Assembly (NCBI RefSeq): GCF_002080435.1
Contig: NZ_CP020538.1
Span: 1,364,001-1,428,000, forward strand
DNA: 64,000 bases
Source: Sphingobium herbicidovorans
Lineage (GTDB): Bacteria; Pseudomonadota; Alphaproteobacteria; Sphingomonadales; Sphingomonadaceae
Reading direction: 5' to 3'
Below are positions 1 to 8,619 of the stretch, piece by piece. Below the pieces are notes generated by a model, which saw nothing but the letters and a program-made list of their open reading frames with translations, was not told where the DNA came from and made no database searches. The position numbers were made by a program, and so were the translations under genes. Numbering within the stretch: position 1 is the stretch's first letter; each line of letters begins with the position of its first letter.

Positions 1-359
1 AAGAGCTGCTGGACCCCCGAGCGGCGACAGGCGGCAAGCATGGAAAGGGGGCGCTCTTCCATCCATTCGGCGACCATCGTGCGCACCGCTTCAGCGGTGC
101 AACCACGCCGTGTCGCGGGAACGGCATATTGAGCGACCAGGAAGTCCTTGGCCGGGCTTTCCGCCAGCGCCTCGCGACAGCGACGAAATTCACGAAGTGT
201 CAGTAGCGTATTGAGGCTTCGGCGGACGATCGCGTCGCGCATCAGAGCCATCAGCATGCGCGCCCGCAGGCGCTTTTGATCGTAAAGGGTGCCATCCATA
301 TCGAAGATGACGAGATCGATCGCATCCCAATCGAGCGGAATGGACATCCTTGCCGCCAT
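1..359 (-). CDS. HAD-superfamily hydrolase, 3' end outside window
   Basis: This is the N-terminal part (about 119 residues) of a haloacid-dehalogenase-fold hydrolase. The nucleophile motif DMDGTLYD lies near residue 20: the first Asp would form the phospho-aspartyl intermediate and the second would be the general acid. Motifs II to IV lie beyond the window edge. Two in-frame ATGs compete, MAARMSIPLD and MSIPLD twelve bases later, and no strong Shine-Dalgarno site decides between them. It begins 11 bases after the stop of the UbiA-family gene on the same strand, so the two are probably co-transcribed. UbiA-like transferases paired with HAD phosphatases are known in polyprenyl-phosphate sugar pathways. 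The substrate here is unknown. Confidence 0.8.
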   Translation of the reverse strand, partial: MAARMSIPLDWDAIDLVIFDMDGTLYDQKRLRARMLMALMRDAIVRRSLNTLLTLREFRRCREALAESPAKDFLVAQYAVPATRRGCTAEAVRTMVAEWMEERPLSMLAACRRSGVQQL

Positions 360-370
360 GCCGCGCCCGA

Positions 371-1360
371 TCAATCGACTTTAATGAGATAGGGCTGCGA
401 GAGCGAGTCCAGCCAAGGCACGTCCACGAAGGTTGCGACCGCAACCGCCAGGACGGCCAGGCCAGTCGCAGCCAGCAGGCGGCGTGAACGAAATAGTCGC
501 TCAGGCCGCTGCGCGACCGACCCCTCCCGCAACGCCAGCCACATATAGATCGCGAACAACCCTGCGATGAACGGAAAGGCGACAATATATTCGAGGCGAT
601 ACTTAATCAGAAATACGGCAATGAAAAATGCCGAAAGCATCGCGTAGAGGAAGCAGGATACGGTGAGATTCTCACTCGAATAGCCGCGGAATGATTTGCG
701 GTAACGGTGCAGCATATCGACGCCCTGACCAGCAACGACATCGCGATATTCACTCAGGCGTTTGGCGCCCATCAGGAAAGCGCCCCCTGCCCAATATGCG
801 ATGAAGAGGCTGGCCGGCGGCAGAGCGGTAGAATCCACCATGGCCCAGCCAAGCAACAGACGGATCGGATTATTTACCGACTCGCTGATGACATCGAGAT
901 AGACTTTGTCCTTTGTCCGGATCGGCTCGACATTGTAGCTTATTCCCGAGAGTCCGAACGCCACCGAGGCGACAAAGAACAGATGTCCCAATTGGTAGCC
1001 CAGGAATAATCCAAGGAGCAGCAATGTGAAATATTCAGCATAAACAAGGGTCGGTGAAAGCGCATGATGAACTGCGGTACGTTTTGACTTGACCGGATGA
1101 AAGGCGTCAGATTCGCGATCCAGCCATTCGTTGATCACATAATTGGCCGACGCGATCAGGATAGCGCTCAGAAAGCCAACCACCAGTCGATCGACCGAAA
1201 AATGCACCGCGCCCTGGTGGATAGCATAGGCCAGCACAATGCCCGGGATGATGAAGACATGCTTCGTCATGTGGTCAAAGCGCGCGATGGCAAGATAGTC
1301 GCGCAGCGATGCTTGAGAACGAACGACGCCGGGGTTTGTGGCGTCAGACTGGTTGATCAT
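371..1360 (-). CDS. UbiA-family membrane (poly)prenyl/phosphoribosyl transferase
   Basis: This is a polytopic membrane protein of 329 residues. The first Asp-rich motif of the UbiA superfamily, NEWLDRESD, spans residues 77-85, and a second acidic motif, DKVYLD, spans 151-156. These normally bind Mg-diphosphate of an isoprenoid donor. I place the start at the ATG of MINQSDATN because GGAAGGAG lies nine bases upstream; a GTG one codon earlier is equally possible. It is not obviously the ubiquinone-pathway UbiA. Its pairing with a HAD hydrolase and closeness to a Wzc-type gene suggest polyprenyl-phosphate sugar chemistry, as for decaprenyl-phosphate phosphoribosyltransferase, but that is inference. 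Confidence 0.75.
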   Translation of the reverse strand: MINQSDATNPGVVRSQASLRDYLAIARFDHMTKHVFIIPGIVLAYAIHQGAVHFSVDRLVVGFLSAILIASANYVINEWLDRESDAFHPVKSKRTAVHHALSPTLVYAEYFTLLLLGLFLGYQLGHLFFVASVAFGLSGISYNVEPIRTKDKVYLDVISESVNNPIRLLLGWAMVDSTALPPASLFIAYWAGGAFLMGAKRLSEYRDVVAGQGVDMLHRYRKSFRGYSSENLTVSCFLYAMLSAFFIAVFLIKYRLEYIVAFPFIAGLFAIYMWLALREGSVAQRPERLFRSRRLLAATGLAVLAVAVATFVDVPWLDSLSQPYLIKVD

Positions 1361-1742
1361 CACATTCTGCTCCTTCCGGCAATGCAGATAAAACTCATCC
1401 CGTTCGCAGCGATCGCTGACCGTTATCATGCACAATGTTGCAGATAGTTATTGCCATAGAGGCCAGTGTCAAGCCAGTGTCGCCGCAGGTTCAAAAGGGG
1501 CAGATTTGCGACGCTTATGGATACAGGTCAGCTGCATTCCGCCGCGATTGCGATTTCGAACAGTCCCTGAACGGGCAACATCTTCGCAGAGCGGTTATTA
1601 CGGTCGCCCAAGTAAGAGCGAGTCCATTCTCTGTGCCTTCGAGACTGGACAGGGGGCTGGAGGCTGCCCCTCTACATTAAGTAACCTGTTATAGAAAATG
1701 CAGAGTCTGCCGCCGGCCGAACCCGGGGGGCAGCCGATGGGA
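1361..1742. other. intergenic stretch, 382 bp
   Basis: This gap separates two minus-strand genes. Short open frames occur on both strands, but none has a ribosome-binding site or protein-like composition. The part next to the UbiA-family gene holds its Shine-Dalgarno site and a 10-base palindrome, AGCGATCGCT. No convincing terminator with a T-run is visible for the upstream tyrosine-kinase gene; a G/C-rich imperfect repeat near 1650-1670 is the only hint. Confidence 0.4.
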
Positions 1743-4046
1743 TCACGCCATATGATCCGCGCGATCGCGCCAGCGGAACGAAGTTACCCGCTCGTACCAA
1801 CGGCGGCGGGTAGGCATCTCGCCGTCGAAATATTCTGCTGAGTCCATGTAGAACTGGACAGGGTCGCCATAGCCGCGGCGCGCATGTTCTGCATAATCCA
1901 CACGATTTATGACCACCCCATCCACCGGCTTTTGCAGCACCTGCAGCGCGGCGCGCACCTGCTCGATCGTGGTGCGGCCCCAGCGCACAACCAGCAGGGT
2001 GTGGTCGGCTGCCTTCATCAGCATACGCGAATCACGCGTCGCGAGCGTGGGTGGCGCGTTGATGATCATGAGGTCATATTGTTCACGCAGATGGTCCAGC
2101 AATTCGTTGACCCTGCCCAGCCGCATGAGCGCAACCGGATTGCGCGCAGGTTCCCGTGCGCTAAGCACAACCGGCTCCACGGCGGTGACCCCGGGCGACT
2201 CTGCGCTTCCAGGCAATTGTGGCCTCAAAGGCGCAGGAAGCATGTGACGCGCATCGACCGCCCCGGTCAGATAATCGACCAGGTCAGGCCTTCCGTCGGA
2301 ATCGTCGGTTGAACGCCGCATCTCGTCACTGGGACGGCGCAGATCGAGGTCGATGACGATCGCGCGGCGGCCCATGGCGACAGCCGCCGCGAGCAACGTA
2401 AGGGTGACCGTTGATTTGCCATCGCCGGTGATTGGCGAAGTGATCAGCACCGTCTGGGCTTTCCCGGGCTGGGCTATTTCGGCCACCTCGCTGCCAAGGC
2501 CCCGAGCCACTTCGGCGAATAGAGACTGAGGATCCTGAAGCACGGGATTCGCCTTTGCCGATGTCAGGGCGTCACCGGCCAGTTCCGGCAACATGGCGAA
2601 GGTGCGAAGGCCGAACTGATGATATATCTGCTCGGCATTCCAGAGGCGATTGTCCGTCAACTCGATCCCGAACACTATCAGCAGCCCGAGGATCAAGGAT
2701 CCCGCGAAGGCGGCAAAGGTCGCGGACTTCGGGCGCGGCGAGATCGGATCCTGTGGAACGGCGGCAGGTGACATCAGGCGCGAATGAATTCCGGATGCGG
2801 CGAGGCTGGTCTTTACCTCTTCGGCTCGCGTGCTCATCGCAGCGAACGCGCTGCGGGCCGCCTCCGCATTCCGCTCAAGCGCGTTCAGTTCGACGGTAGC
2901 AGCGGTATTCGCAAACGCCTTGCCGGTGATCGAACGCAGCGTTCCTTCCAACTGACCGGCTCGGGACGCGGCAGAGGCGGCCTCGCTCCTTGCCATCCCC
3001 GCTTCGCGGGCGGCCTGCGCCTGAGCCTGCGTCGCAGCCGCGGCAAGAACCCTGGCCTGTTCTTGGCGCATGCTGGTGGACGTTTCCGAGATTTGCGCTT
3101 CAAGGCCGCGCATCTTGGGATGTTCCGACCCATACATCATAGCCAGTTCGCTGCGCGTGCGGGTCAGATCGTCCAATTGCCGCCTTTGCTGATCAAGCAA
3201 AGGAGAGGTCGCGCCAACAGTCGTGATGTTGCCCACGGCCTGAGCTACGCCAGCGGCGCGCGCGCTCTGCGCGGCGCGCATGGCGGCGGCGGACGCGGCT
3301 TCAGCCGCGATCCGATTGATCTGCGCATAATCTTCCGCCCCACCGGCGCCAGTGAGCAGCTGGTGTTGGCGGCGGAAATCGGCGACCGCCCGCTCGGCCT
3401 CGTGCGCCTCGGTGGCAAGCCTTGCCCGCTCGTCATCCAGTTGGCGGACGATCTTTGTCTGCCGGTCATCGCGCATGACCGACCGGTGAGCAGCGAGACT
3501 GGCAGGAAATTGGTTGGCGATCTCAGACGCCAGATCAGGCGATGTGGATCGCACGGTGATCTCGATGAAATCGGATTCCTTGAGGCTGGTGATCGATGTG
3601 CTGGACATCAGCCTTCCGGCAAGGCGCTGCAACCGCCGATTATCCAAAATGGCGCTTGTGGGGAGCGGCGTCTCGTTAAAGCGCGGATCATAAGCGAGCT
3701 TCAGATCCTGCACCACGCGTTCGGCAAGAGAGCGGGACCGATAGATGCCAGCTTCATTGGCGACGCGCTGCTGGTTGCGCGCGGCCAGATCCGGCGATCC
3801 GCTGTCATCGTTCAGTTCGACCTGCACCGTCGCAGTGGCTTGATAAACAGGCGTCGCAGTCAATTGTATCAGCAGTACGATCAGTACCGTGAAGAACATA
3901 ATTGCGCCCAATAACAATTCATGCCGGCGAATGATCTTGATGACCTGTCGAACCGAGAGGCCGGAAGGTCCTGTTCCACCTTCAACCGGCCGGTCAGATC
4001 TGTCTTCGAGAAGCGGTGCGTTCAGCGTTCCCGATTGCGATAACAT
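1743..4046 (-). CDS. Wzc/ExoP-type polysaccharide co-polymerase with tyrosine autokinase domain
   Basis: This 767-residue inner-membrane protein has the layout of proteobacterial capsule/exopolysaccharide co-polymerases: an N-terminal Wzz domain starting with a membrane helix near residue 45, a long periplasmic coiled-coil rich in Ala, Arg and Gln, a second helix near 450, and a cytoplasmic BY-kinase domain. Walker A is GDGKST near residue 540, Walker A' is DLDLRRP near 565, and the Walker-B-like region IINAPP follows. The C-terminal 45 residues carry several tyrosines (Y near YGDPVQFYMD, AEYF, RWYER), consistent with an autophosphorylation cluster. The ATG is chosen because GGTGGAGGA sits seven bases upstream. 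No other polysaccharide gene is visible, so the cluster presumably continues leftwards. Confidence 0.88.
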   Translation of the reverse strand: MLSQSGTLNAPLLEDRSDRPVEGGTGPSGLSVRQVIKIIRRHELLLGAIMFFTVLIVLLIQLTATPVYQATATVQVELNDDSGSPDLAARNQQRVANEAGIYRSRSLAERVVQDLKLAYDPRFNETPLPTSAILDNRRLQRLAGRLMSSTSITSLKESDFIEITVRSTSPDLASEIANQFPASLAAHRSVMRDDRQTKIVRQLDDERARLATEAHEAERAVADFRRQHQLLTGAGGAEDYAQINRIAAEAASAAAMRAAQSARAAGVAQAVGNITTVGATSPLLDQQRRQLDDLTRTRSELAMMYGSEHPKMRGLEAQISETSTSMRQEQARVLAAAATQAQAQAAREAGMARSEAASAASRAGQLEGTLRSITGKAFANTAATVELNALERNAEAARSAFAAMSTRAEEVKTSLAASGIHSRLMSPAAVPQDPISPRPKSATFAAFAGSLILGLLIVFGIELTDNRLWNAEQIYHQFGLRTFAMLPELAGDALTSAKANPVLQDPQSLFAEVARGLGSEVAEIAQPGKAQTVLITSPITGDGKSTVTLTLLAAAVAMGRRAIVIDLDLRRPSDEMRRSTDDSDGRPDLVDYLTGAVDARHMLPAPLRPQLPGSAESPGVTAVEPVVLSAREPARNPVALMRLGRVNELLDHLREQYDLMIINAPPTLATRDSRMLMKAADHTLLVVRWGRTTIEQVRAALQVLQKPVDGVVINRVDYAEHARRGYGDPVQFYMDSAEYFDGEMPTRRRWYERVTSFRWRDRADHMA

Positions 4047-4367
4047 GAAAATGTCCTCCACCAGGGTTCATGACCCCACAGGTCGCCGACCCTCCTGCTT
4101 TTAAAAGACCTAATCAAACAATCTTAGGGCGCAGTCGGCAGGAATAATGATTAACCCCTTCGAGCATCGCCGCGCGAAAGAGAAGTTATCCGCTATTCCG
4201 CGTAAAAGTGTAACATGCGACAACCAGGTCGGCTTTGCGGCCCCGGGTCTACAGCTTTCACATTATCGCATTTTTCTGTAAGCTGACATTCACGATTGTT
4301 TCCAAGGCGAATCGAAAGACGCCGGAATAGACGGCATCGAGGCGCCGACATCGATGGGAGAGGGCCT
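4047..4367. other. divergent intergenic region between wzc-like gene and oxidase operon
   Basis: This 321-base region must carry promoters in both directions. It is more AT-rich than its flanks between about 4085 and 4290. I see no confident -35/-10 pair or repeat. The GGGAGAGG site of the subunit II gene lies at its right end. Confidence 0.4.
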
Positions 4368-5237
4368 GTGTCGATTGCGGTCGCCATCGCCATGCTGGTG
4401 TTGGGTTCGGTCGCATTTCACCTGTTCAGCCCCTGGTGGCGGACGCCGCTTGCCTCCAATTGGGGCTCCATCGACTCCGCGCTCGACATAACACTGTGGA
4501 TTTGCGCGGCGGCATTTATCCTGCTGAACCTGTTCATGGCGTGGACACTGGTTCGCTATCGGCACCGCGCGGGGCATCGCGCGCATTATGAACCGGAAAA
4601 CAGCTCGCTGGAAAAGAGGCTGACCATCTGGACCGCGATCGGCATAGCCGGGATGCTCGCGCCGGGACTGGCGGCGTGGGGCCGCTATGTGTCGGTGCCG
4701 CAGGATGCAGCGATTGTCGAGGCAGTTGGCCAGCAGTGGCAATGGTCCTTCCGCTATCCCGGTCCCGACGGCGTGCTGGGCGCAGCTGGGGTTAAATATA
4801 TAACCCCCGACAACGTGCTTGGCCTCGACCCTCTCGACCCATTCGGACGGGACGATCTGCTGGTAGAGGCCGGGGACTTGCATCTGCCGCTGGGCAAGCC
4901 GGTGAAGATCGTGCTGCGGTCAAAAGATGTTCTGCACAATTTCTACGTGCCTGAGTTCAGGGCGAAGATGGATCTGGTGCCAGGTATCGTCACCTATTTC
5001 TGGATGACTCCCACCAAGGCGGGGACCTTCGATATCCTCTGCGCGGAGCTGTGCGGTACGGGGCATCATGAAATGCGGGGCAAAGTGATTGTCGAAACGC
5101 CAAAGGCGTTCGCGCAATGGCGGGCACAGCAGACAAGCTTTGGTCAAATCCTTGCTGAAGCGCCGCCGGCCGCAATGTCCATCCTGCTGATCAAGGCCAA
5201 CGCCTGTATCGTGCCCACCGACCGGAGCGCCCGTTGA
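4368..5237 (+). CDS. coxM: cytochrome c oxidase subunit II (CoxM-like)
   Basis: This subunit carries the CuA centre that takes electrons from cytochrome c. The 289-residue product has two N-terminal membrane helices and a periplasmic cupredoxin domain. The CuA ligands are recognisable: H190 in LHNFYVPEF and C225, C229, H233 and M236 in CAELCGTGHHEM. I use the GTG start because GGGAGAGG precedes it; an upstream ATG at 4296 would add an Arg-rich non-protein-like segment. About 30 residues follow the usual end of the domain. Its stop overlaps the subunit I start (TGATG), so they are translationally coupled. The symbol follows the Bradyrhizobium coxMNOP layout. Confidence 0.9.
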   Translation: MSIAVAIAMLVLGSVAFHLFSPWWRTPLASNWGSIDSALDITLWICAAAFILLNLFMAWTLVRYRHRAGHRAHYEPENSSLEKRLTIWTAIGIAGMLAPGLAAWGRYVSVPQDAAIVEAVGQQWQWSFRYPGPDGVLGAAGVKYITPDNVLGLDPLDPFGRDDLLVEAGDLHLPLGKPVKIVLRSKDVLHNFYVPEFRAKMDLVPGIVTYFWMTPTKAGTFDILCAELCGTGHHEMRGKVIVETPKAFAQWRAQQTSFGQILAEAPPAAMSILLIKANACIVPTDRSAR

Positions 5238-6955
5238 TGGCTACCACCCTGGCCGACGACCTGCGACCGCTGCATCATCCGCGCAGTTGGATCACTAAAT
5301 ATGTCTGGAGCCAGGATCACAAGGTTATTGCGATCCAGTATAGCGTCACCGCGATTTCGATCGGACTGGTGGCGTTGGCGCTGTCCGGGCTGATGCGGTT
5401 GCAATTGGGCTTTCCGGGCGTCTTTCCCTCCATCCAGCCGGACAATTATCTCCAGTTCGTGTCGATGCACGGCATGATCATGGTCGTTTACCTGCTTACA
5501 GCCCTGCTGCTCGGTGGCTTTGGCAATTATCTGATCCCGCTGATGATCGGGGCGCGGGACATGGTGTTCCCCTTCGTAAATATGCTCAGCTACTGGCTTT
5601 ATCTGCTGTCGGTGATCGTACTGGTCGCGGGCTTCTTCGTGCCGGGCGGACCAACGGGGGCGGGCTGGACGCTTTACCCACCCCAGGCGATCAGCGAAGG
5701 GACGCCAGGGCATCAGTGGGGCATCGCCACGATGCTGGTCAGCCTGGCCATCTTCGTCGCGGCCTTTACCATGGGCGGGCTTAATTATGTGACGACGGTG
5801 CTGCAGGCGCGGACCAAGGGCATGACGCTGATGCGGATGCCCCTATCGGTGTGGGGCATCTTCACCGCATCGGTTATGGGCCTGCTCGCCTTCCCCGCGC
5901 TGTTCGTCGCCGCGATCATGATGCTGTTCGATCATTTTGCAGGCACCAGCTTCTTCATGCCGACCATGCAGTCGATGGGCGCGATCACCGATACGCAAGG
6001 CGGAAGCCCCCTGCTGTTCCAGCATCTCTTCTGGTTCTTTGGCCACCCCGAAGTCTATATCGTCGCCCTGCCGGCCTTCGGCATAGTGTCCGACCTGATC
6101 AGCGTCCACGCGCGACGCAACATCTTTGGATATCGCATGATGGTCTGGGCGATCGTCATCATCGGCGCGTTGAGCTTCCTCGTCTGGGCGCATCATATGT
6201 ATGTAAGCGGGATGAACCCCTATTTCGGGTTCTTCTTTGCCACATCGACGCTGATCATAGCCATTCCGACCGCGATCAAGGTCTATAACTGGCTGCTGAC
6301 CCTGTGGCGGGGCGACATTCATATGCGCGTGCCGATGCTGTTCGCGATCGCCTTCATCTTCACCTTCATCCATGGGGGGCTGTCGGGCCTGTTCCTAGGC
6401 AATGTCAGCGTTGACGTGCCCCTGTCCGACACCTTCTTCGTCGTCGCACATTTCCACATGGTGATGGGCGTGTCGCCAGTGCTGGTGATCTTCGGCGCCA
6501 TCTATCACTGGTATCCAAAGATTACCGGCCGGATGTGGAACGAAGCGCTCGGCAAGCTCCACTTCTGGATCACTTTCCTCGGAACCTACGCGATTTTCCT
6601 GCCGATGCACTATCTGGGCATATTGGGTGTGCCGCGCCGTTATTATGCGCTGGGGGAAACGGCCTTCATCCCGCAATCAGTTCATCTGGCAAATGAATGG
6701 ATCAGCATCGCGGCACTAATCGTGTTTGCCGCACAGGGCCTCTTCTTCTTCAACATGATCTGGAGTCTGTTCCGGGGACCGCGCGCCGACCCCAATCCGT
6801 GGGGCGCTGCGAGCCTGGAATGGCTGACGCCGCAGACGCCGCCCACCCACGGCAATTGGGGTGCGAAACTGCCGGTCGTCTATCGCTGGGCCTATGACTA
6901 CAGCGTGCCCGATGCGCCGCGCGACTTCATCCCCCAGACGGAACCGCGCACATGA
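5237..6955 (+). CDS. coxN: cytochrome c oxidase subunit I (A1-type haem-copper oxidase, CoxN-like)
   Basis: This is the catalytic subunit that reduces oxygen and pumps protons; 572 residues, about twelve membrane helices. Signature residues are present: haem a ligand His in VSMHGMIM, the CuB His with cross-linked Tyr and the D-channel Glu in GHPEVYIV, the CuB pair in WAHHMY, and both haem ligands in VAHFHMVMG. The glutamate in GHPEVY places it in the A1 class. The D-channel entrance reads GARDMVFPFVN instead of the commoner PDMAFPRMN, keeping the Asp. It starts inside the subunit II stop and overlaps the next gene by ATGA. Confidence 0.96.
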   Translation: MATTLADDLRPLHHPRSWITKYVWSQDHKVIAIQYSVTAISIGLVALALSGLMRLQLGFPGVFPSIQPDNYLQFVSMHGMIMVVYLLTALLLGGFGNYLIPLMIGARDMVFPFVNMLSYWLYLLSVIVLVAGFFVPGGPTGAGWTLYPPQAISEGTPGHQWGIATMLVSLAIFVAAFTMGGLNYVTTVLQARTKGMTLMRMPLSVWGIFTASVMGLLAFPALFVAAIMMLFDHFAGTSFFMPTMQSMGAITDTQGGSPLLFQHLFWFFGHPEVYIVALPAFGIVSDLISVHARRNIFGYRMMVWAIVIIGALSFLVWAHHMYVSGMNPYFGFFFATSTLIIAIPTAIKVYNWLLTLWRGDIHMRVPMLFAIAFIFTFIHGGLSGLFLGNVSVDVPLSDTFFVVAHFHMVMGVSPVLVIFGAIYHWYPKITGRMWNEALGKLHFWITFLGTYAIFLPMHYLGILGVPRRYYALGETAFIPQSVHLANEWISIAALIVFAAQGLFFFNMIWSLFRGPRADPNPWGAASLEWLTPQTPPTHGNWGAKLPVVYRWAYDYSVPDAPRDFIPQTEPRT

Positions 6956-7551
6956 CCATCCTTTCGCGCCTCGCCGAGAAAAGCTGGGAGCCCGCGAGCG
7001 ACCGTGATCCCGTCGTTCCGTCCCGGAGCCGGCCTTCCGCCGGGAGCGTCGGCCTTGCCGTATATCTTGCCGTTGCGATGGTCATGTTCTCGCTGTTGGG
7101 CGCGGCGTACTTCATGCGCATGGGGCTGCATGCCTCAATGGGCCATGCGGACGACTGGATCCCCATGCCCGATCCGCCGCTGCTGTGGATCAACAGCGCC
7201 ATTTTGGTAGCGAGCAGTGTAGCTTGGGAAATTGCGCGGCGATCCGATGCCGAAGGCCCTTGGGTCCGCGCTTCGATTGCCGGAACAGCGCTTGGCCTTT
7301 TCTTCCTCGTTGGTCAGTGGATACTGTGGCGCCAATATCAGGCGGGGGGCTATTATCTCGCCTCCAATCCGGCAAACGCCTTCTTTTATCTGCTCACCGC
7401 GCTGCATGCCATCCACATCCTTGTCGGATTGGTCGCTGGCGCAAGAGTGCTGGCGGAGCGGAACCGGGCACATGTCCGCCTTTGCGCGATCTACTGGCAC
7501 TTCCTTCTGTTCATTTGGATTCTGATTGCCGCGCTGCTCGTATCGACATGA
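6952..7551 (+). CDS. coxO: first subunit III-like protein of the oxidase (CoxO-like)
   Basis: This 199-residue integral membrane protein belongs to the cytochrome c oxidase subunit III / quinol oxidase CyoC group, judged by about five helices and the C-terminal signature around LHAIHILVG and YWHFLLFIWI. It is shorter than full subunit III (about 260-290 residues) and starts with a soluble stretch of about 35 residues. The start codon overlaps the subunit I stop. A second subunit III homologue follows directly, an arrangement described for the alternative oxidase CoxMNOP of Bradyrhizobium japonicum; assignment of O versus P is by order only. Confidence 0.85.
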   Translation: MTILSRLAEKSWEPASDRDPVVPSRSRPSAGSVGLAVYLAVAMVMFSLLGAAYFMRMGLHASMGHADDWIPMPDPPLLWINSAILVASSVAWEIARRSDAEGPWVRASIAGTALGLFFLVGQWILWRQYQAGGYYLASNPANAFFYLLTALHAIHILVGLVAGARVLAERNRAHVRLCAIYWHFLLFIWILIAALLVST

Positions 7552-7563
7552 GGTCACATCGCC

Positions 7564-8256
7564 ATGTCCAATAGCCTGTCGGACAAAAGAGATCGGGAGA
7601 TCATAACGCCGTCCCTGCGCGAAATCGCCGCAGACTGGTCAGCCGATCAGGAGGTGTTTCGCCATACCCATTGGGGCAAGGCGATGATGTGGATATTCCT
7701 CCTCTCCGACACCTTCATCTTTTCCTGCTTCCTGACGGGCTATATGACGATGCGATCGTCCGCGACTCTGCCCTGGCCCAACGCAGCCGAAGTATTTGCC
7801 CTCAACATCGGCGGGCAAGACATCCCCCTCATCCTCATCGCGATCATGACCTTCGTCCTGATCAGTTCCAGCGGCACGATGGCGATGGCCGTCAATTTTG
7901 GATACAGGCGTGACCGGCGCAAGACGGCGAAACTGATGCTGCTGACCGCTGTGTTCGGCTTGATGTTCGTCGGCATGCAGGCTTTCGAATGGACCAAGCT
8001 GATCCACGAAGGCGTGCGCCCCTGGAGCAATCCCATGGGCGCACCGCAATTCGGCGCATCCTTCTTCATGATCACCGGCTTCCACGGCCTGCATGTCACA
8101 TGCGGGGTCATCCTGCTGTTGATCATCGCGTTCAAGGTGGCGCGCGGCCATTATGACCGGACGGGCGATTACAGCGCAGTCGAGATTACCGGGCTCTACT
8201 GGCATTTCGTCGATCTGGTCTGGGTCTTCATATTCGCCCTCTTCTATCTCTGGTGA
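7564..8256 (+). CDS. coxP: second subunit III-like protein of the oxidase (CoxP-like)
   Basis: This is a 230-residue haem-copper oxidase subunit III homologue. Recognisable segments are WGKAMMWIFLLSDTFIFS near the N terminus, the Glu-bearing helix (FEWTKLIHEGV), ITGFHGLHVTCGV and the end signature YWHFVDLVWVFIF. Subunit III stabilises the catalytic core and feeds the D-channel. A GAGGT site overlapping the previous stop serves as ribosome-binding site. Its end overlaps the subunit IV gene by TGATG. Two subunit III genes side by side point to the coxMNOP class and not a standard aa3 operon, which would also carry a haem O synthase. Confidence 0.9.
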   Translation: MSNSLSDKRDREIITPSLREIAADWSADQEVFRHTHWGKAMMWIFLLSDTFIFSCFLTGYMTMRSSATLPWPNAAEVFALNIGGQDIPLILIAIMTFVLISSSGTMAMAVNFGYRRDRRKTAKLMLLTAVFGLMFVGMQAFEWTKLIHEGVRPWSNPMGAPQFGASFFMITGFHGLHVTCGVILLLIIAFKVARGHYDRTGDYSAVEITGLYWHFVDLVWVFIFALFYLW

Positions 8257-8615
8257 TGGCCATGGAGCATGAAATAGCCAGTCCTGAAACCACTGCCGCC
8301 CATGAAGGACAGCAGCATCCCATCAGCCTTTACCTCAAGGTATGGGGCTATCTGTTCCTGCTGAGCGCCATGTCGTACATGGTCGACTATGTGCAGATCC
8401 AAGGGATCGTCCGCTGGACGCTGATCATCCTCTTCATGCTGCTGAAAGCGGGCCTTATCCTCTCGATCTTCATGCATCTTGCGTGGGAAAGACTGTCACT
8501 GATCTACGCCATCCTGGTGCCGCCGCTGCTGCTGCTGGTCCTGGTGCGCATCATGATGGTCGAAGCGGATTATGCCTTTTGGACGCGGGCGATCTTCATG
8601 GGCGGGGGAGGATGA
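8256..8615 (+). CDS. cytochrome c oxidase subunit IV (prokaryotic, CyoD/CtaF-like)
   Basis: This 119-residue protein has three predicted membrane helices (VWGYLFLLSAMSYMVDYV, WTLIILFMLLKAGLILSIF and LSLIYAILVPPLLLLVLVRI), matching the bacterial oxidase subunit IV family. The FMLLKAGLILSIFMHL segment is typical. It assists CuB assembly or complex stability in related enzymes. The ATG overlaps the preceding stop, and an ATG two codons later is an alternative. Confidence 0.85.
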   Translation: MAMEHEIASPETTAAHEGQQHPISLYLKVWGYLFLLSAMSYMVDYVQIQGIVRWTLIILFMLLKAGLILSIFMHLAWERLSLIYAILVPPLLLLVLVRIMMVEADYAFWTRAIFMGGGG

Positions 8616-8619
8616 AGCC

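Noticed and set aside
2784..3914. A 376-residue open frame antisense to the Wzc-like gene.
   Set aside because: It lies opposite an Ala/Arg-rich coiled-coil region, a usual cause of long antisense frames at high GC; no motif is seen.
4296..4367. Upstream ATG start for oxidase subunit II.
   Set aside because: It would add 24 Arg-rich residues before the first membrane helix; the GTG has a better ribosome-binding site.
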